From: JAGFIY01 sp964499285
Lineage (GTDB): Bacteria > Bacteroidota > Ignavibacteria > Ignavibacteriales > Melioribacteraceae
Length of the DNA stretch: 21,741 nt
Direction: 5' to 3'
NCBI GenBank assembly: GCA_964499285.1
Contig: CAZCLA010000046.1
Coordinates: 1 to 21,741, forward strand
Shown: positions 1-10,094 of the stretch, in pieces
Position numbering within the stretch: the stretch's first letter is position 1
Layout of the letters: each line of letters starts with the position of its first letter
Made by a program: the position numbers and the translations under genes
The notes under the pieces: model-generated
What the model was told of the DNA's origin: nothing
The model's database searches: none
What the model saw: the letters and a program-made list of their open reading frames with translations, nothing else

Positions 1-113
1 GCTTCCGGGGGTGACTATTTCTGCTTCAACACATTATTAACACTGCTTCTTGTTTTTTCATTTTTTTTTACTTTGTTTTATTTTTTTAATAAACTTCTTT
101 CAACTCGTTTTCC
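1..113. other. window edge, 3' flank of the beta-helix gene
   Basis: This is the downstream flank of the minus-strand beta-helix gene. It contains several T-rich runs on the plus strand and no reading frame of useful length on either strand. I see no convincing terminator hairpin. It may hold the start region of a further gene outside the window, but nothing here supports one. Confidence 0.4.
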
Positions 114-1838
114 TCACTTCAAATAAATCATCTTCTTCGAATCCTTAAACACAATTTCATTACCTCTTATCACCATAAGTCTATATATGTAAACTCCGCT
201 TGATATTCTTGAGCTTATTTCGCTTATATTTATCTCCTCTTCATACAATCCCGGACTTAATTCCTTATCCACCAACGCGGCTATCTCTTCCCCGTTTATG
301 TTCATTATATTTATTATTACTCTCCCTCTCTCTCTTATGTTATACATTATCCTTGTCCCCGGGTTGAAGGGATTTGGGTAGTTCTGATAAAGCTTGTACT
401 TTTCCGTATATACCGCTTCCCCATCTTCTATCCCGCTTATTATTACTTCTATCTCCTCTCCGGGTTCACTTTCGTTCTGCTGCTTATCTATTGATGTTAT
501 TTTGTAATAATATCTATCGCCAACTATATTTTCGTCAACAAAATAGGCTGTGTCCGCACTTGAATATTTATTGTTCTCCCCGGGACTAAACCCTTTTAAC
601 GTATCTCTATATATTATATACCCATCAAAATCACTTTCATAATTTCTATCCCACTTTATTCTTACCACACCTCCTACTACATCTGCCGATATATTAACCG
701 GTACTTTCGGTGATAAATCTATATAAGCATATTCTTCCCCATATGGACCGCCGTATAGCCCTATATCACTTCTTGTTCCGTCTTTATCTTTTATCTCCGG
801 ATTACCGGCATCTATCAACGGCGAGTACTTCTGCAGTTTATAATCCTCTTCTTCCTCGTTCATAAACATTGGGTAGAGTTCCTTGTTTGTTGTATCGGGT
901 GTTCCGTCTTTGAACGGAATTGCGACATCCCAATACCCGTTATAATGGAACTCATCTGCATTTCCATTCTCAAAACTATATCCATTTACTGAGTTGGAAA
1001 TAAAATTATTGGACACACCGCTATTGCTTGGCACAAACATAGGATGAATTTTACTATTAGCTACAACAACGTTATTCTGAAGTTTCCCGGAACCTCCGGT
1101 TATATCAATTCCATAAAAACAATCATCACCAATAACTAAATTATTTGAGCAATAGAAAGAATCTGCTATTGGTGTGTTTATCCCGTCAGAATACTCATCC
1201 TTTGTGATTATTATATTATTATGGATTGCTAGGTTCTCAGGGAATGATGTAAAGATTGCATTATTATCTGATTTTGAGAATATATTATTTACTACATAAA
1301 ATCTTTTTTTGCTTGTCGGGATTATAGTATAGACACCATTGCTGCAATTTTCAAAATAATTTTCATTTATATAAACGGCACCATTTAATATCAAAACTCC
1401 ACCATAAGCACTTAAAATGTGATTTTTTGATACCTCACACACATAATTCTGATTTGAACATCGAATTGCATTTCCTGAATTATTGTCCGAAACTATTATC
1501 TTAAAGTTATTAATTTTACAAGAATCATGAATAGTAATTGCACTGTAATTACTTGGTGTTACCAAAGCCCTTGTATCAATTATTGTGCTGTCGGAACTCA
1601 TTCCTATCAGTTTATTTCCCCGCTTTAAGATAATTGTTTCTTCGTAAGTGCCGGAACCCACTATTATACTGTCTCCTTCATTTGATGCATCTACTGCTTT
1701 TTGTATACTGTCCGCTGCACTTGCCCAACTTGTATATGGATATGTTGAACTTCCTTGTTTGCTTACATATCGTGTTTGTCCATAAAGAGCAACCGACACC
1801 ATCAAACTTATTATGATATATTTTATTGGATTTTTCAT
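114..1838 (-). CDS. secreted right-handed beta-helix protein with FN3 domain and T9SS sorting domain
   Basis: The protein is 574 aa and predicted to be exported and then secreted or surface-anchored by the type IX system. A signal peptide covers about residues 1-20, with cleavage before Gln21. Residues about 25-370 have the short repeated Asn- and Ile-rich turns of a parallel beta-helix (pectate-lyase-like fold, DUF1565-type start). This part ends in the pattern SPLIDAGNP then SDIGLYGGPYG, common at the end of such domains. A fibronectin type III module follows (about 375-470, with GYIIYRDT). The sorting domain starts near 481 (YQNYPNPFNP) and ends in a basic residue (IYLK). The start codon lies 27 bp after the stop of the preceding gene, so co-transcription is likely. 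The fold suggests polysaccharide binding or cleavage, but no catalytic residues can be assigned. Codon style in the last 260 or so residues is richer in ATA and G-ending codons than in the middle. Confidence 0.88.
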   Translation of the reverse strand: MKNPIKYIIISLMVSVALYGQTRYVSKQGSSTYPYTSWASAADSIQKAVDASNEGDSIIVGSGTYEETIILKRGNKLIGMSSDSTIIDTRALVTPSNYSAITIHDSCKINNFKIIVSDNNSGNAIRCSNQNYVCEVSKNHILSAYGGVLILNGAVYINENYFENCSNGVYTIIPTSKKRFYVVNNIFSKSDNNAIFTSFPENLAIHNNIIITKDEYSDGINTPIADSFYCSNNLVIGDDCFYGIDITGGSGKLQNNVVVANSKIHPMFVPSNSGVSNNFISNSVNGYSFENGNADEFHYNGYWDVAIPFKDGTPDTTNKELYPMFMNEEEEDYKLQKYSPLIDAGNPEIKDKDGTRSDIGLYGGPYGEEYAYIDLSPKVPVNISADVVGGVVRIKWDRNYESDFDGYIIYRDTLKGFSPGENNKYSSADTAYFVDENIVGDRYYYKITSIDKQQNESEPGEEIEVIISGIEDGEAVYTEKYKLYQNYPNPFNPGTRIMYNIRERGRVIINIMNINGEEIAALVDKELSPGLYEEEINISEISSRISSGVYIYRLMVIRGNEIVFKDSKKMIYLK

Positions 1839-1865
1839 ATAAATTGTCTGTTTTTTACCAAAGTA

Positions 1866-4595
1866 TTATTTGACTAAAATTATTTTTCTAGTAAACGTCT
1901 TTCCTACAGCATCTAATTTTAACAAATACATTCCCGATGTAAGATTTGAAGCGTCAAAATAAAGTTCATATTCCCCAGCCAATTTTTGCTCATCAACCAA
2001 AACCTCTATTTCTCTGCCCAAAATATCATAAACAATAAGTTTTACATTCTCGGCCGAATTTATTGTTGAGGGAATGGCATATTTTATCCTTGTACTTGAG
2101 TTGAATGGATTTGGGCTGTTTTGATACAAAACAAATTCAGTTGTTACTTGCTCGTCGGTTTTCTCTTTATATAACCCGCCTCTTGTCTCGATTATATTAG
2201 AAATACCGGATTCTTGCTGTGAACTTTCATTAAATGCTGTCACATAGTAATATAGATAGTCCCAGTTTCCCAGCAATACATCATAATCGATAAATTCATA
2301 TACACCGCTTGAGACTGTTCCAATTAAAATATAATCCAACGATAAAGGATTCCCCGGCGGCGTCATTGATATTGCTCTATAAATTCTATATTGGCTGACT
2401 GAAAAGTTCGGGTGTCTGCCCCAGATAAGTTTAGGGTTACGACTTGCTTCTGCAAGAATCAATGATTGATCCCAACTATTAAAAAATAGGTTGGCACCGC
2501 CAGTTCTTATTAAATTTCCGTCTTCGCCTATTTCTACAAATCCGCCGTCAGCAACATAAATATTTTCTGTAATTGTATAATTTTCATCAATTCTTAATTT
2601 AACTCCCGTTTCTATAAAAAGAGTATCCTCAAGTATCGTGGCTTGAGAGATGGTTTCATCTTCTATCAATTCTCCGCCGTAAATTATAACCGGCGCGACC
2701 ATAAAAAGACTGCCGTCCCCCATTCCCAACACATCAGAAAATGAATAATTTCCCGTGAATGATTGTTTTAAACCCCCCTCAATATTTTTGACGTTATAAT
2801 TAGTATAACTCTGATTTAACCCGGAAACAGAAAACAAGACATTAACATTGCTATCAGTCAAAAGATTAACAGCATAAAAGTATTTGGGAATGATTTGATT
2901 CGGATCAGTAAATTCTCCTATGTGGTAATCAACTTTGTTTGCTGAATGCGAAGCATTCAACCAATTTATTCTATCAATCGAAACGTCAGAATTTATACCC
3001 TCAACTGATTTCGTTTCGTGAAAGAAGTTTCCCGTATAATTTAATTTTAATAATGAGTTCCCCAATTTATTATTCAATCTTGGGGCTATATTGTTCTTAA
3101 TTTCATAGTAAAGGTCTGTCTTGGGGTAATTGCCGCTTGTCATTGTATCAACTATTCCATAACATCTGCGATAACCCAGATGATTGTAAGAATAGTAATT
3201 CCAGAAGATAATCCCTTTTGCCCCTTGAGAAAGAGCCAAAAACACACTTGCTCTCATTTGTTCTGGTGTTATCCGGGGCTTTGACCAAGTTGTATCGAGT
3301 ATCCCCAAACTATCTCGAGCATAAAAGCCCATTGCTTGCGCAACAAACCAATAATCATCAATTTTTTCATCAGCAATCTCTGGATCATCAAACAATTTCT
3401 GAATAGTTTCTCTTTGTGTTTGTAATCCGTAATTGAATGTTTCATTATACCACAACGGATAGTAGTCAACCATTAATTTGCTGAGATTGGTTTTGTCTAT
3501 AAACCTCTTTACCGAGTACTCGTGATTTCTGTTTCCGTCCCAGTGCGGGTAAAATGCTGTTATCAGCGTGTCGCCTACGGAATTTATTAACGAATCTATT
3601 ACCCGGTATGGTTCATAATTATCTATTGTCTGAGGCTCATCTAAAGAATACCAATATCTTAGATTTGCCCAATTATTGTACACATTAGAATAAGAAATTA
3701 TAGAATAATTTATATCTTCATTATTAATTAAATAATTTCCCCAAATATCCCTATCATAAACCTCAACATAGTCACAATATAGATTGTAATTTCCATACCA
3801 CTTTACTCTGAACTTAACCCCGTATTCCTCTTCTCCGCTTTTATCCGGATATCCCGGCTTATCTATCGGCGTAAATTCCGGCTTATATATCGTTACTTCC
3901 TTTCCTCCTATTTTCTCCGGTATATTATATTCCAAAGTATAATCTTGATAATTATATGTAAGCGTATCCGATGTTAATATCCTTGATACTAGCGTTGTAT
4001 CTTCCCCGTCTTGCAGTTTATATACTACCGATATCTCACATATGTTTGTTCCCTCTGCCGGCGGATCTCCCCCCATTCCGTAAACAAACGGCGGCGTTGC
4101 TTTCAATCGAAAGTTTACTTTGTACCGGATTGTGTCTTGATTATATGTCAATCTATAAGTTCTATCTTGAACATAGTCCGGTCCATCAATTAAGTACTTT
4201 CCCGCTTCATCATTACCGACTATGCCCCTCCACTCGCTTCCGTTTCTATGTCCCGTCTCGTGCTTTATGCCCGGTATATTTCCCGCCGTCTCTTCTTCTG
4301 CTTCCCATCTCGTATAATATCCCGATGCATAATGATGGATTATATCTTCTTCCCTATCCATATTTGTCGCTATTATTCTGCTGAACATCGATAAACTGTC
4401 CTTATTCGAGGGTTTTGCATATTGCAGAATTGTATTTACTCCCAAGTCTTTTATCTGATAATAATTATTACTTCTCGTATAGATGCTGTCATCAGCACTG
4501 TTCACGAATACTCCTACGGGGAATTCTTGTGAATAGCTTTTCACAACAAATATTATAATAATTTGTAATACGAAAATTATCTTTTGCTTTTTCAT
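1866..4595 (-). CDS. secreted glycosidase-like TIM-barrel protein with T9SS sorting domain
   Basis: The protein is 909 aa. I place the start at the ATG complementary to 4593-4595, because it gives a signal peptide (MKKQKIIF to SYSQ, cleavage near residue 22) and has an AGGGA ribosome site just upstream. An open frame continues upstream into the assembly gap but belongs to the neighbouring gene. The body looks like a TIM-barrel hydrolase. It has an Asp-Glu-Pro motif at residues 319-321 (SLDEP), typical of barrel strand ends in several glycosidase-like families, and GAKGIIFWNY near 457-466, a typical late barrel strand. A beta-rich part with a fibronectin-III-like segment follows (QYRIYRA). The sorting domain begins with LYQNSPNPFN and ends in IILVK. 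The likely role is extracellular carbohydrate processing. The exact family and substrate are unknown, and Glu320 as a catalytic residue is only a suggestion. Confidence 0.82.
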   Translation of the reverse strand: MKKQKIIFVLQIIIIFVVKSYSQEFPVGVFVNSADDSIYTRSNNYYQIKDLGVNTILQYAKPSNKDSLSMFSRIIATNMDREEDIIHHYASGYYTRWEAEEETAGNIPGIKHETGHRNGSEWRGIVGNDEAGKYLIDGPDYVQDRTYRLTYNQDTIRYKVNFRLKATPPFVYGMGGDPPAEGTNICEISVVYKLQDGEDTTLVSRILTSDTLTYNYQDYTLEYNIPEKIGGKEVTIYKPEFTPIDKPGYPDKSGEEEYGVKFRVKWYGNYNLYCDYVEVYDRDIWGNYLINNEDINYSIISYSNVYNNWANLRYWYSLDEPQTIDNYEPYRVIDSLINSVGDTLITAFYPHWDGNRNHEYSVKRFIDKTNLSKLMVDYYPLWYNETFNYGLQTQRETIQKLFDDPEIADEKIDDYWFVAQAMGFYARDSLGILDTTWSKPRITPEQMRASVFLALSQGAKGIIFWNYYSYNHLGYRRCYGIVDTMTSGNYPKTDLYYEIKNNIAPRLNNKLGNSLLKLNYTGNFFHETKSVEGINSDVSIDRINWLNASHSANKVDYHIGEFTDPNQIIPKYFYAVNLLTDSNVNVLFSVSGLNQSYTNYNVKNIEGGLKQSFTGNYSFSDVLGMGDGSLFMVAPVIIYGGELIEDETISQATILEDTLFIETGVKLRIDENYTITENIYVADGGFVEIGEDGNLIRTGGANLFFNSWDQSLILAEASRNPKLIWGRHPNFSVSQYRIYRAISMTPPGNPLSLDYILIGTVSSGVYEFIDYDVLLGNWDYLYYYVTAFNESSQQESGISNIIETRGGLYKEKTDEQVTTEFVLYQNSPNPFNSSTRIKYAIPSTINSAENVKLIVYDILGREIEVLVDEQKLAGEYELYFDASNLTSGMYLLKLDAVGKTFTRKIILVK

Positions 4596-4612
4596 TTTTT
4601 CCCTTGAGAATT

Positions 4613-4712
4613 NNNNNNNNNNNNNNNNNNNNNNNNNNNNNNNNNNNNNNNNNNNNNNNNNNNNNNNNNNNNNNNNNNNNNNNNNNNNNNNNNNNNNNNN
4701 NNNNNNNNNNNN
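4613..4712. other. scaffold gap of 100 N between two T9SS genes
   Basis: Exactly 100 undetermined bases, the usual placeholder for a gap of unknown size. The gene entering it from higher coordinates has only begun its sorting domain (NPFNSETTLTY). Complete copies in this window run about 75-85 residues beyond that point, so roughly 200 or more bases plus a stop codon must be missing. The true gap is therefore probably longer than drawn. Confidence 0.95.
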
Positions 4713-7127
4713 ATAAGTTAAGGTAGTCTCTGAATTGAATGGATTTGGATTTATAAAAAATGAACTTCCAAGATTTTCCGATGTTTCATCAACAATTTGA
4801 TCCACAATATCCCATTCAATCTGCTTTACAAATATATCATATCCTGTCCCTTCAAGATGATTTGAAGACCAAGAAAATGAGATGAAATCGTTTTCTAAGT
4901 TTACATCCGGATTGATTTGGTTGCGACCTGTTTGGCTATTTACTAAAAAATTAATTTCCCACTTACTTCCATCTGAATTGAATAGTTGTGCATAAATATC
5001 GGGACTTCCGCTTCTATCATCGCTCCATGTTATAACAAACTTATCATCTTCTTGAATTGAAACGCTTGGCGAAGATTGTCTTGAGGCAGCATTATCATCA
5101 TTGATTAATATGTTTGTACCAATTTTCGATCCAGTGATATCGTACATCTGTGCAAATAAATCGTCGTCACCGTTCCTGTTATCAATCCAGGCAACTACCA
5201 TATTTCCGGATTTTAAATTTATTTCCGCATCCAAATCTTTTATGTCAATGCCTGGTGTGCTAGATTCTACTACTGCCTTTTGACTATCAATTTTTACAAA
5301 ATCAAAATCATACCGCTGCATAAAAAGATAATCACGTTCTCTTGCTTCTTCCCGCCAGAATAAAAATATATCATTGTTGTCATTAAGCACAACTTTTGGA
5401 AATCCAATATTATAGCCTGTTAAATCAATATCTAAAATTGTATTCTCTCCTATTTTATTAAAATCACTATTAAGTTTTTGGTATAATAGTTTCTCACTTT
5501 CAAATTGTTTCCAAACAATAACACTATTATGTAAACCATTTAATGAACTTGTTATATTTGTTATCAAATAATTGTCACCCTCATTTATTAGAATACTTTT
5601 GATAGTTTCACCAAAGCAATTGATGAGTTTACCATAAATATCGGAACGTTCTGATGAAAAACTCTTAATCCAAGGGAAGAAGTAATTTTCATCATCAAGT
5701 TTGTGAATATCTTCAATTATATTTGTTGTCACTGTATCATCAAGAGAAATAACGATTTCAGATGACAATTCCCCCGACTGATCAACTTTTCTGTAAAACA
5801 AAGGGGATAGGCCAAACAGTCGTTTATTATAACTCCAAATTGACAGAATATTATTATAAGAATTTGAGACAACCGGGAAATCTTGCGAGACACTTCCAGA
5901 ATTTCTACACAGAAAACTTTCATTGCTCAGAGTATTATCATTATAATTAAGTTTTCGCTGGACAATTTGCGAAGTGTTATCAAATAATTTTTCATATAAA
6001 AATAAAATACTATCAGAAGATGTTGTAGAGACAGCGACAGATATTTGCATATCTTGTGAAGAACATATAACCTGATCTTGAGAAAACAACAAAGTATTAT
6101 CATCCTCAACAATTTGATAAAGCAACTTTCTGCCTGAAGTATCTCTTTCCCACCAAGACAATAAATAACTGCCATCGTTTATACTTGCTATTGCAGGATA
6201 ATAACGATTAGAACCATCTGATAAACTTGAACTAACTATCAAGTTATTATTAATTTTTTCACCTGACAGTGTATATTTTTGAATATATATTTTCTCAGCA
6301 TGCTCCGTGGTATTATCAAAATTGTTGCTTAAAAAACTAATTCCAAAAGTATTATCGATGTTTACTGCAATAACAGGATTTGACTCCACTAAAATGTCAT
6401 TATTATTCTCGTTAACTAAATGTAATTGATCAAAAACTATTTCATTATCAAAAATTTGTAACAATACATTTTTATTTGATTTAATCGCTGTAACAAATTT
6501 ATGATTATCCAATGCCTTTATTTGAGGAAGACCAATTTCACTGTCAACTGGCAAGGGAATTAGGAGTTTGAAATCATCCAGTGGAATTAGATCAACTGAT
6601 AAACGAATACCATACAAACCATTAGATATTTGAAATCCTTTTTTCCCGACTAGAACTACTGCTAACTCATCACTTTTATTCACACTAATATTAAAATATT
6701 GAGTGATCGATGTAAAATTGGTAATATCTATTTCAGAAGTTTTTATTTCGTTAAAGTCAGCATCATACTTTTTAATATAAAGCTTATTATCTAATACAAA
6801 ACAATTGAATATATTATGATTCTTATCCACAGCAAATTTTTGATTACTTATGTTTGCAATTAGATTAGTGCAACGAGGATTTGTGCTTCCCAAATGTTTA
6901 TTCGTAACAAATATTTCTTGTTCACCATTTCTATAATCCCTCCAGGAGATCAACATATCATTGTTATAATTATTTATAGCTGGAGTTGTTTGATTCGAAA
7001 AGCCATGATCAGAATTTATTTTAAGTTCCTCAATTCTAACATGTAAACTTCCTTGTGCAAAGAATACTGATCTGACTGGAGCAATTTCGAATAATATAAT
7101 AATTAGAAAAAATTTGAAAAACTTCAT
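4713..7127 (-). CDS. secreted beta-propeller-like protein with T9SS sorting domain, C-terminus lost in gap
   Basis: 805 residues are visible and the 3' end falls in the assembly gap. A signal peptide spans about residues 1-25 (ending SVFFAQ). The body is built of repeats of about 45-60 residues with the signature ISW/ITW, Asp, Arg, x, Gly, (D/E)IF/DIYAQ. Examples are ISWRDYRNGEQEIF near the N-terminus, LSWWERDTSGRKLLYQ in the middle, and AWIDNRNGDDDLFAQ and ITWSDDRSGSPDIYAQLF near the C-terminus. This pattern is typical of beta-propeller-like exported proteins in this group. The last visible residues (INPNPFNSETTLTY) open a T9SS sorting domain. No enzymatic motif is visible, and adhesion or binding is only a guess. 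It is first in a likely run of three minus-strand T9SS genes. Confidence 0.82.
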
Positions 7128-7357
7128 TCTATTTCCAAAATGATATTTTAATTATTTTTTTGAAATTTATTCATATAAAATTAAAAATAAAAACAACAAC
7201 ACTAAGTTGTGAAAAATTAATCTCAGACTGGTATTGTCTTATAAAACAATTCAACTGTTAAATTACTATTATGATGTAGCAATTAAATAGCTCGCTAGTA
7301 TTGGCAATATCATTTTTTTTTAATAAAATTGGCATTCCATACAATAATCTAACAAGA
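7128..7357. other. divergent intergenic region between T9SS gene and glgA
   Basis: About 230 bp of very AT-rich sequence separate the minus-strand propeller gene from plus-strand glgA, so promoters for both should lie here. I find no clear -33/-7 pair and no strong operator. A short ACAAC/GTTGT inverted repeat near 7196-7210 is too small to interpret. Confidence 0.4.
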
Positions 7358-8824
7358 ATGAAAGCAGCTTTTGTTTCAAGTGAAGTAGTTCCTTACGCAA
7401 AAACCGGCGGCTTAGCTGATGTTTCCGGTTCACTTCCTATTGCTTTGAGTGAACTCGGCGTGGACGTTAAAGTTTTTATGCCGAAGTATTACTCCGTAAA
7501 TGAATTTAAGTACAACCTCCGTTTCGATGACTATATAGGCGAAATGAAAATACGAACAGGGGGTCATCCTCATTCCGCTTGGATCTATAGCGGTAAACTG
7601 CCAAATTCACAAGTTGATATATATGCTATTCACAATCCTCATTTTTTTCACCGCCATAAAATTTATACAAACGATTGGGACGAAGATGAACGGTTTATCT
7701 TCTTTCAAAAAGCCGTTATCGAAACAATACAACGATTAAATTGGGAGCCGGATGTTTTTAATATTAACGACTGGCAGACTTCGCTTATTCCATTACTTAT
7801 AAAAGATAATTACAGTTGGGATAAATTATTCAGCCGAAGTGCGTCACTTCTTACTATTCATAATGTGGGTTATCAAGGAGTATTTGCAAAAGACGCTGCA
7901 ATTAAAGCAGAGATAAAAGAAGAGCTTTTTTCTCCCGGGGGTCCTGTAGAACACAACGGGGCGGTAAACTTTTTGAAGACGGGAATTCTTTATTCGGAAA
8001 TAATAAATACCGTGAGCGAAACTTACGCAAAAGAGCTGCTTTCGCCGGAGTACGGAGCTGGAATGGAATCGGTTCTTTCTCTTCGGAAAGATGATCTTTA
8101 CGGAATTGTTAACGGCGTAGATTATACTGTTTGGAATCCGGAAACCGATAAACATATTCCATATAATTATTCTATAAATGATCTTTCCGGTAAAGAAAGG
8201 AACAAAAAGTTTTTGATGGAACATATGCATCTTCATTACGAAGAAAATGTTCCGCTTATAGGGATAGTATCTAGACTCGTGAGACAGAAGGGATTTGATA
8301 TTATTGCAGAGTCTTTACCAAGTCTTATTAATCTAAATGCTAAATGGGTTGTACTCGGAAGCGGCGAAACAGTTTATGAAGAATTATTCGAGCAATATGC
8401 AAGAGCTTATCCTCACAAGTTTTCTGTTTATCTCGGCTACAACAACGAACTTGCTCATCTAATTGAAGCCGGTGCGGATATTTTTCTTATGCCTTCCCGT
8501 TATGAACCCTGCGGTTTGAATCAAATTTATTCATTAAAGTACGGAACTGTTCCCGTTGTAAGAAAAACCGGCGGACTTGCAGACACAATTCAAGATTGGA
8601 ACGAACTTAATTCATTCGGTATGGATATCGGAAACGGATTTTCATTCTCAGAATATTCGGCTTGGGCACTTGCTCATTCGATTAACAGAGCAATAAACGA
8701 TTACCACAATAAACCTGTCTGGAAAAAAATTCAAAGAAACGGAATGATTAAAGACTATTCCTGGAAAACTTCCGCAAAACAATATTTGGACCTTTATAAT
8801 AAAACAATAACTAAACGAAATTGA
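7358..8824 (+). CDS. glgA: glycogen synthase (ADP-glucose type)
   Basis: The protein is 488 aa, close to the usual length for bacterial GlgA, a GT5-family GT-B glycosyltransferase that adds glucose from ADP-glucose to the non-reducing end of alpha-1,4-glucan in the cytoplasm. The N-terminus has the diagnostic KTGGLADV at residues 15-22, whose Lys contacts ADP-glucose. The C-terminal domain has IVSRLVRQKG and the donor-site block PSRYEPCGLNQIYSLKYG followed by a second KTGGLADT. I chose the ATG at 7358 because family members start just before the first beta strand (MKAAFVSSEV). The frame stays open back to a TTG at 7301, but that would add 19 residues unlike the family. Ribosome binding looks weak. 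No other glycogen gene is adjacent, and a hairpin terminator follows, so it is probably transcribed alone. Confidence 0.96.
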   Translation: MKAAFVSSEVVPYAKTGGLADVSGSLPIALSELGVDVKVFMPKYYSVNEFKYNLRFDDYIGEMKIRTGGHPHSAWIYSGKLPNSQVDIYAIHNPHFFHRHKIYTNDWDEDERFIFFQKAVIETIQRLNWEPDVFNINDWQTSLIPLLIKDNYSWDKLFSRSASLLTIHNVGYQGVFAKDAAIKAEIKEELFSPGGPVEHNGAVNFLKTGILYSEIINTVSETYAKELLSPEYGAGMESVLSLRKDDLYGIVNGVDYTVWNPETDKHIPYNYSINDLSGKERNKKFLMEHMHLHYEENVPLIGIVSRLVRQKGFDIIAESLPSLINLNAKWVVLGSGETVYEELFEQYARAYPHKFSVYLGYNNELAHLIEAGADIFLMPSRYEPCGLNQIYSLKYGTVPVVRKTGGLADTIQDWNELNSFGMDIGNGFSFSEYSAWALAHSINRAINDYHNKPVWKKIQRNGMIKDYSWKTSAKQYLDLYNKTITKRN

Positions 8825-8851
8825 TTTTTCTCACAAACTAAAACAAAAAGA

Positions 8852-8886
8852 CAAATTGTCCCTTTGGTTTTAATGGGACATTTTGT
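8852..8886 (+). terminator. rho-independent terminator after glgA
   Basis: A six-base perfect stem, TGTCCC (8857-8862) with GGGACA (8875-8880), encloses a 12-base loop and is followed by TTTT. It starts about 30 bp after the glgA stop and ends glgA transcription before the next gene. Confidence 0.7.
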
Positions 8887-8940
8887 ATTATTGTACACTT
8901 CCCCAGTAAATTAATTCCATAAAAATAACAAGAGGAGATT

Positions 8941-10029
8941 ATGAGTAAAATACTTACATATTTTGCAACGCTGTTAATCTTTGCCGGGATGTTACATGCT
9001 CAGATAACTATTACATCTTCGGATTTTGAATCACAACTGCAGTTAGGCACAGAAGTTCAAAGCTTTTGGGATAGTACTAGAACATCCATTAACATTGGCA
9101 GCACAGGTGAGTTCAATGTCGATTTTTCTGACCTTGTTCCTCAAGCCGAATTTACAACGCTGTCAATTCCTGTTGCAGGTTCGGATTATGAATCGGATTA
9201 TCCGGGTGCTGAATACTGCAGCTACTATGAAGGAACTTTTGAGGGCGTTTTCTCAAAAACTTGGGTTTATACGTCAATTGACGGAAATTATTTTCTGCAC
9301 GGAACAGCAACCGAAGCAGCAACAAATCAAGGCGATGTTCAAGCAACAACAAAATACACACCGAACAGGAGTTTTTACCAACTTCCTTTTTCAATGGGTT
9401 CAACCTGGAATTATACGGGAGAGCAGGAAGTATCGACCGTGGCAGCTGGTTTCCCTTTTGTAATCACTTCAGACCTCGAGGCTGTAAATACTGTTGACGG
9501 ATACGGAACCATGAAAATGCCAGACGGCAGAACCGTGGAATGCCTAAGAGTTAAAGTTGTGGAGACATTATCGACCGAAATCTTTCCGGGTTTCCCAACT
9601 GTTTCTACAAGTGTTAGATACGAATTTCTTGCGAAAACAGGCGACATGGTTGCAGTAAGTGCTGCGGACGAAAATCAACCGGATAATGGAACAATCCAAA
9701 TTGTTTCTGTTGATTGGGCTTACGGTGATGGAACCTCTGATGTTGAACCGACAGAAATTGTCGCTGTCGATTACAGCTTAAAACAAAACTACCCCAATCC
9801 ATTCAACCCTTCAACTGTAATTGAATTCTCAATCCCTAAATCTGCAGATGTTGAGTTGAAGATTTATAATATTCTCGGAATGGAAGTTGCAACACTTGTA
9901 AACGAGTTTTTGCCATCCGGTTCATACAAAGCTGACTTTAATGCCGATAATCTTCCAAGCGGAATTTATATAGCAAGTATCAAAGCAGAAGGTTTCGCAA
10001 AGTCTATTAAAATGACATTGCTTAAATAG
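8941..10029 (+). CDS. exported protein of unknown function with T9SS sorting domain
   Basis: The protein is 362 aa with a signal peptide of 20 residues (cleavage after MLHA, before Gln21). A strong ribosome site (AGAGGAG) lies just upstream of the ATG. Residues about 21-265 form a beta-rich, Thr/Ser-rich domain with no family I can name. The segment MPDGRTVECLRVKVVET near 190 resembles segments seen in other uncharacterised exported proteins of this group. The T9SS sorting domain covers about 278-362, opening with LKQNYPNPFNPST and ending in MTLLK. It stands between two terminators, so it is probably monocistronic. The sorting domain supports secretion; the role of the cargo cannot be read from the sequence. 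Confidence 0.85.
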   Translation: MSKILTYFATLLIFAGMLHAQITITSSDFESQLQLGTEVQSFWDSTRTSINIGSTGEFNVDFSDLVPQAEFTTLSIPVAGSDYESDYPGAEYCSYYEGTFEGVFSKTWVYTSIDGNYFLHGTATEAATNQGDVQATTKYTPNRSFYQLPFSMGSTWNYTGEQEVSTVAAGFPFVITSDLEAVNTVDGYGTMKMPDGRTVECLRVKVVETLSTEIFPGFPTVSTSVRYEFLAKTGDMVAVSAADENQPDNGTIQIVSVDWAYGDGTSDVEPTEIVAVDYSLKQNYPNPFNPSTVIEFSIPKSADVELKIYNILGMEVATLVNEFLPSGSYKADFNADNLPSGIYIASIKAEGFAKSIKMTLLK

Positions 10030-10066
10030 TTAATACGATACAAACTGTATGTAAACTAACCCAAAA

Positions 10067-10094
10067 TTAAAGCCGGATCAGTTCCGGCTTTTTT
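10067..10094 (+). terminator. rho-independent terminator after the T9SS protein gene
   Basis: Stem AGCCGGA (10071-10077) pairs with TCCGGCT (10083-10089) around a five-base loop. It is followed by a run of T to 10094, with a matching A run before it. This is a strong canonical terminator 40 bp after the stop codon. Confidence 0.85.

Noticed and set aside
3971..4384. 137-residue open frame on the plus strand
   Set aside because: It is antisense to the well-supported glycosidase-like gene, has no ribosome site, and its low-complexity Leu/Pro/Ser composition is a by-product of the opposite-strand codon use.
7196..7210. ACAAC/GTTGT hairpin upstream of glgA
   Set aside because: A stem of only five bases in AT-rich DNA without a T run is within chance expectation.
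7301..7357. TTG at 7301 as an upstream start for glgA
   Set aside because: It would add 19 residues with no counterpart in GlgA proteins. The ATG at 7358 gives the conserved N-terminus directly.
7844..8236. 130-residue open frame antisense to glgA
   Set aside because: It lies fully inside glgA conserved coding sequence, with no recognisable domain and no ribosome site.
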